Shown here: positions 61,213-64,000 of the stretch, piece after piece
Layout: every line of letters begins with the position of its first letter
Numbering within the stretch: the stretch's first letter is position 1
Source: Loktanella sp. DSM 29012
GTDB lineage: Bacteria; Pseudomonadota; Alphaproteobacteria; Rhodobacterales; Rhodobacteraceae
Direction of reading: 5' to 3'
NCBI RefSeq assembly: GCF_900110705.1
Contig: NZ_FOEJ01000003.1
Location: 124,001-188,000, forward strand
Length of the DNA: 64,000 bases
Translations under genes and position numbers: made by a program
Notes under the pieces: generated by a model
Told to the model about the DNA's origin: nothing
Seen by the model: only the letters and a program-made list of their open reading frames with translations
The model's database searches: none

Positions 61213-62318
61213 CGCTGTTCCAACGCGGCTTCTTCCTCGGGCAGGCCCTCGCGCGACAACAGGATCGCAAAGGGGCGCAATGCGGCGACATGGCTGCAGA
61301 CCACCAGCATCATCACCATGATCGGGACCGACAGGAACATGCCGGGAATCCCCCAGACCGCGCCCCAGAACGCCAGTGACAGCAGGATGCCGAAACTGGA
61401 CAGGCGCAAGGCACGACCCATCAGCATCGGATCGATGATCGACCCGTTCACAAACTGGATCGTGCCCGCAATGACAAAGATCAATGACGTCATCCACGGA
61501 TCACCCAGCTGGATATAGGCTGCCAGAACCACAAGGCCGGTCGCGATGATGGACCCGATGTTGGGAATGAAATTCAGCACAAACGTCACGACACCCAGCG
61601 GCATCGCGATTTCCAGGCCAAACGCCCGCGCAAGGGCATAGGTCATGGCCCCCGTGGCGAGGGAAATGATGGTCTTGACCAGCAGGTAATAGTTCACGCG
61701 GCGGATGATGGACGCGATGATACGCCCGATACGCTTGGCCTGCGCGGGATCACCCGTGAAATTCAACAGCTTGGTCTGGAACCAGACGCGTTCCGCGAAC
61801 AGAAATCCTACGAACAGGATCACCAGAACGGTGGCCTGTGTCAGGCTGGTGGCCCCGCCAGCCGCGCCGCGCAGGTAGCCTGACAGCTCGATGGACTGCA
61901 TGGAATTGCGGACAGCGCTTTCCACGTCGGCACCGGCCCAGGCAAATAGTGCCGCCACCGCGTCCGGGGCTCTTTCGGCATAGGCCAGCGTCGTGACCAG
62001 GACCGTGTTGATCTGCGCCACCACGATCGAGGTCAGGGTGATGAGGGCCGTTGCGATCAACAAGACAGCCACAACACTGGCCAGCCAGTTCGGGACATGA
62101 AACGGACCGATGCGTGCACGCGCGATGAAGCTGATCACGTCAGATGTCAGTGAGAACAGAATGATGGCCGTGGCCAGCGAAATCAGGATGAAACGCGCCT
62201 GCACCAGCAGGAACAGCACCACGGCGAATGCGATGATGATCAGCGCAGCCGTCTGCAGGCGGGTCATGTCTGACCGCTGATCCTGACCGTCTGGCGTTGG
62301 TTTCGGCGTGTGTTTCAT
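61209..62318 (-). CDS. AI-2E family (UPF0118) transporter
   Basis: A 369-residue polytopic protein. The N-terminal FAVVLFLLVQARFILISLATAIILF helix pair, VVTFVLNFIPNIGSIIATGLVVL near residue 245 and FVNGSIIDPMLMGRALRLSSFGILLSLAFWG near 285 are the family signature. Members move autoinducer-2, or in some cases Na+/H+; no specificity can be read here. ATG 62318 (MKHTPKPTPD) is chosen; the frame upstream is non-coding and crosses the tRNA. Confidence 0.87.
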   Translation of the reverse strand: MKHTPKPTPDGQDQRSDMTRLQTAALIIIAFAVVLFLLVQARFILISLATAIILFSLTSDVISFIARARIGPFHVPNWLASVVAVLLIATALITLTSIVVAQINTVLVTTLAYAERAPDAVAALFAWAGADVESAVRNSMQSIELSGYLRGAAGGATSLTQATVLVILFVGFLFAERVWFQTKLLNFTGDPAQAKRIGRIIASIIRRVNYYLLVKTIISLATGAMTYALARAFGLEIAMPLGVVTFVLNFIPNIGSIIATGLVVLAAYIQLGDPWMTSLIFVIAGTIQFVNGSIIDPMLMGRALRLSSFGILLSLAFWGAVWGIPGMFLSVPIMVMMLVVCSHVAALRPFAILLSREGLPEEEAALEQR

Positions 62319-62471
62319 GGGGCCGTGCTGTTTTGGGACTTGGATGCTGATGCCAGCTATGGGTGACAAAACTATGTCGGCTCTTGTCCGGGGTGACAAT
62401 GCGATGAGCGACAATTTCCCGCGGTAACGGGCTTGCACGCCCTCAAAACCCCCGCTAAGTAGCCCAGCAAC

Positions 62472-62561
62472 GGACAGGTGGCCGAGTGGTCGAAGGCGCA
62501 CGCCTGGAAAGTGTGTAGGCGGGAGACCGTCTCCAGGGTTCGAATCCCTGTCTGTCCGCCA
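62472..62561 (+). tRNA. tRNA-Ser (anticodon GGA)
   Basis: A 90-base tRNA with encoded CCA. The seven-pair acceptor stem GGACAGG with TCTGTCC, anticodon loop CTGGAAA (anticodon GGA at 62506-62508), a long class II variable arm (GGCGGGAGACCGTC region) and the T-loop GGTTCGAATCC are all visible. Confidence 0.97.
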
Positions 62562-62969
62562 CTTGCCCCCGCAGAAGCCTTCTCCCGATCTGGCTGTGCC
62601 CGGTTTTTTTCTGTTGTTTTCGCGGGTTATGTGAGGTGGGCTGAAAACTGGCCGCGGTGCCGGTCGGCCGAGAAGCGGTTTCTCAGAGGCGATGTTCACT
62701 ACTTCAGATTGGTAAATTTCTGTACCACATTGAACTTGCTTATCTTTTGACCTGTCGACCTGACCACTTCGACGTCGGTCTTTTCGGCGCAAGGAAAACA
62801 AACCGAACTGGTGGCTGGGGCAACAGAAATCCCAGATTGGCTCGGGAAAATGTGCAACCTTTTCATCGCTTGCCCCTTTGGCACTCGAAGTGCATCTTCG
62901 CAAACCGTAAGACAGGCCGTAGGTGTTCAGTCCCAGCTCTCGTCTTCATCATGTTTGACAGGGAATATC
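62562..62969. other. Gene-poor stretch downstream of tRNA-Ser
   Basis: About 400 bases without a supported gene. A T7 run at 62604-62610, preceded by a weak GC hairpin, may end the tRNA transcript. The rest is less GC-rich than the surroundings, with several short open frames on both strands but none with a ribosome site, family motif or consistent codon use. No direct repeat of the tRNA 3' end, integrase or transposase remnant was found. The last 60 bases probably hold the promoter of the downstream transporter pair. Confidence 0.6.
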
Positions 62970-63422
62970 ATGCTGCCAATCGTCACCACTGCATTCACTC
63001 CATTTGCGTCGCTTTTCGGCGGCGTCTTGATCGGGCTTTCGGCCGTCATGGTCATGGGGCTGTTCGGGCGCATCGCCGGGATCACGGGGATCACTGCGGG
63101 TGGCATCAGCGTGGTGGATCCGACGCAGGCAACCGCTCGCGACTGGTCCTGGCGTCTGGCGTTTCTGGTCGGCCTGATTGCCGCGCCGCTCTTGGTGACG
63201 GCGGTGGCAGGCGAGGTGCCGCACAGCGTGCCGACAGACCTGTGGGGCATGGCCGCAGCGGGTTTGATCGTCGGCACCGGCACCGCACTTGGGTCCGGCT
63301 GCACATCGGGTCACGGTGTCTGTGGTCTGGCTCGCCTGTCAAAGCGGTCCGCTGTTGCCGTGCTGATGTTCATGGCCTTTGCCTTTGTCACTGTTTTCAT
63401 CATCCGACACGTCTGGGTTTAG
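62970..63422 (+). CDS. YeeE/YedE-family half-transporter (PmpA type)
   Basis: A 150-residue protein with four membrane helices. The first half has GGVLIGLSAVMVMGLFGRIAGITGI; GTGTALGSGCTSGHGVCGLARLSKRS near residue 110 is the hallmark Cys-containing motif of YeeE/YedE (sulfur-containing ion uptake, thiosulfate in E. coli TsuA). It pairs with the next gene, four bases downstream, to make a full transporter. CAGGGAA precedes ATG 62970. Confidence 0.9.
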   Translation: MLPIVTTAFTPFASLFGGVLIGLSAVMVMGLFGRIAGITGITAGGISVVDPTQATARDWSWRLAFLVGLIAAPLLVTAVAGEVPHSVPTDLWGMAAAGLIVGTGTALGSGCTSGHGVCGLARLSKRSAVAVLMFMAFAFVTVFIIRHVWV

Positions 63423-63425
63423 GTT

Positions 63426-63845
63426 ATGCGAATTCTCTTTGGTCTTTTGTCAGGTCTCGTCTTTGGTCTTGGCCTCGTGATTTCGGGCATGTCGGACCCG
63501 GCCAAGGTTCTCAATTTCCTTGATGTTTTTGGTGCGTGGGACCCTTCGCTCGCGTTTGTGATGGGTGGGGCGAGCGTGACGGCGTACATCGGCTACCGGC
63601 TGGTCTGGCGCAGGCCAGCGCCAGTGCTGATGCAATCATTCGACATGCCGGACACCACACGGGTTGATGCACCTTTGTTGACCGGGGCCGCGTTGTTCGG
63701 AATAGGCTGGGGCATCGGCGGATTTTGTCCGGGTCCAGCCTGGACCGCGCTGACATTCGCGGCACCGGGCACGCTGGTGTTTTTGCCGATGATGCTGATC
63801 GGTCTGTACGCAGGCCGCCAGATCAAGGCACGGATGAGCCCCTAG
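63426..63845 (+). CDS. YeeE/YedE-family half-transporter (PmpB type, DUF6691)
   Basis: A 139-residue partner. GLLSGLVFGLGLVISGMSDPAKVLNFLDVFGAWDPSLAFVMGGA at the N-terminus and FGIGWGIGGFCPGPAWTAL near residue 95 (second Cys motif) are family signatures. The gene pair lacks the neighbouring sulfur-dioxygenase or ArsR/BigR-type regulator seen in many such loci; they could lie beyond the window edge. Confidence 0.9.
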   Translation: MRILFGLLSGLVFGLGLVISGMSDPAKVLNFLDVFGAWDPSLAFVMGGASVTAYIGYRLVWRRPAPVLMQSFDMPDTTRVDAPLLTGAALFGIGWGIGGFCPGPAWTALTFAAPGTLVFLPMMLIGLYAGRQIKARMSP

Positions 63846-64000
63846 GTTTGCACAATACATAGAAAAATCAGCATGTTGCAGGTAGAAGAGAGGCCTGTGC
63901 GCCCGCGCTGGTGTGATGACTGTTTCTGGCGCTGTTATGACCCCGGCAGGCTGATCCTGTTTGGTGCACAACGGCTTTGACCATCTTGGTCTGTCAATCA
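63846..64000. other. Right-end intergenic sequence
   Basis: 155 bases after the pmpB-type stop. No supported gene, tRNA or strong hairpin is seen; TAGAAAAATCAGC near 63862 is AT-rich. The window ends before the next gene can be judged. Confidence 0.5.

Noticed and set aside
62562-64000. attachment-site repeat of the tRNA-Ser 3' end
   Set aside because: No second copy of the T-arm/acceptor sequence appears downstream within the window, and there is no integrase.
1-64000. CRISPR arrays, insertion sequences and rRNA genes
   Set aside because: No regularly spaced repeats, transposase motifs or rRNA signatures were seen.

Overview
The window is high-GC, densely packed alphaproteobacterial chromosome. 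It most resembles the Roseobacter group of the Rhodobacterales. The pointers are family composition and gene order: yajC-secD-secF-Mth938-ccmABCDG, heterotetrameric sarcosine oxidase soxBDAG, trgA-trgB-cysK, an acuI-type acryloyl-CoA reductase beside two BCCT transporters, and several families known mainly from this order (DUF6314, TrgA, the PIN protein after the RlmI-like methylase). The genus cannot be fixed from the sequence alone. No phage, insertion sequence, integrase or CRISPR array is visible. One tRNA gene (tRNA-Ser, GGA) lies near the right end.

Layout. 1-5.5 kb: 5' part of the Entner-Doudoroff dehydratase gene edd with a palindromic LacI-type operator; a lipoprotein; rlmI-PIN pair; convergent ccmI-ruvX-DUF1289 operon. 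5.7-10.8 kb: soxBDAG (sarcosine to glycine plus a folate-bound C1 unit). 10.9-19.5 kb: Fe superoxide dismutase, PLP dehydratase, a two-gene stress-like unit (73-aa hydrophilic protein plus host-attachment/baeRF protein) behind an EcfG-like promoter, RarD permease overlapping a LOG protein tail to tail, a LysM protein, an Atm1-type ABC exporter and a Bcr/CflA exporter. 19.6-23.1 kb: yfgM-bamB-der (outer-membrane assembly and ribosome biogenesis). 23.1-25.2 kb: TspO-like protein and serS on the minus strand.

25.4-31.4 kb: preprotein translocase accessory genes running into the cytochrome c haem-export genes. These serve the same maturation pathway as the distant ccmI. 31.6-43.8 kb: mostly minus-strand housekeeping (acnA, an LpxL-like acyltransferase, an isolated divergent fliG homologue, purB, a GGDEF protein, a penicillin-acylase family hydrolase) with plus-strand DUF1223, DUF6314 and bioY between. 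43.9-47.6 kb is the least understood part: a Nudix protein, an orphan PotD-like binding protein, and a coupled DUF2182-DUF1326-DinB-like cassette whose first two members carry Met/Cys clusters suggestive of soft-metal handling.

47.7-52.1 kb: acuI and two BCCT osmolyte/DMSP-type transporters. 52.2-61.2 kb: photolyase, cyclopropane-fatty-acid synthase, then trgA-trgB-cysK-mscS-alaX-membrane protein in one tight run, the tellurite-resistance neighbourhood known from Rhodobacter sphaeroides with extra stress genes. 61.2-64 kb: AI-2E family permease, tRNA-Ser, a gene-poor stretch of about 400 bases, and a split YeeE/YedE pair (pmpA-pmpB type) for reduced-sulfur transport.

Three intergenic copies of a short dispersed repeat (core ATATTTTTGACCAGAAGAA in two, a diverged third) occur at 31.45, 43.87 and 47.60 kb.
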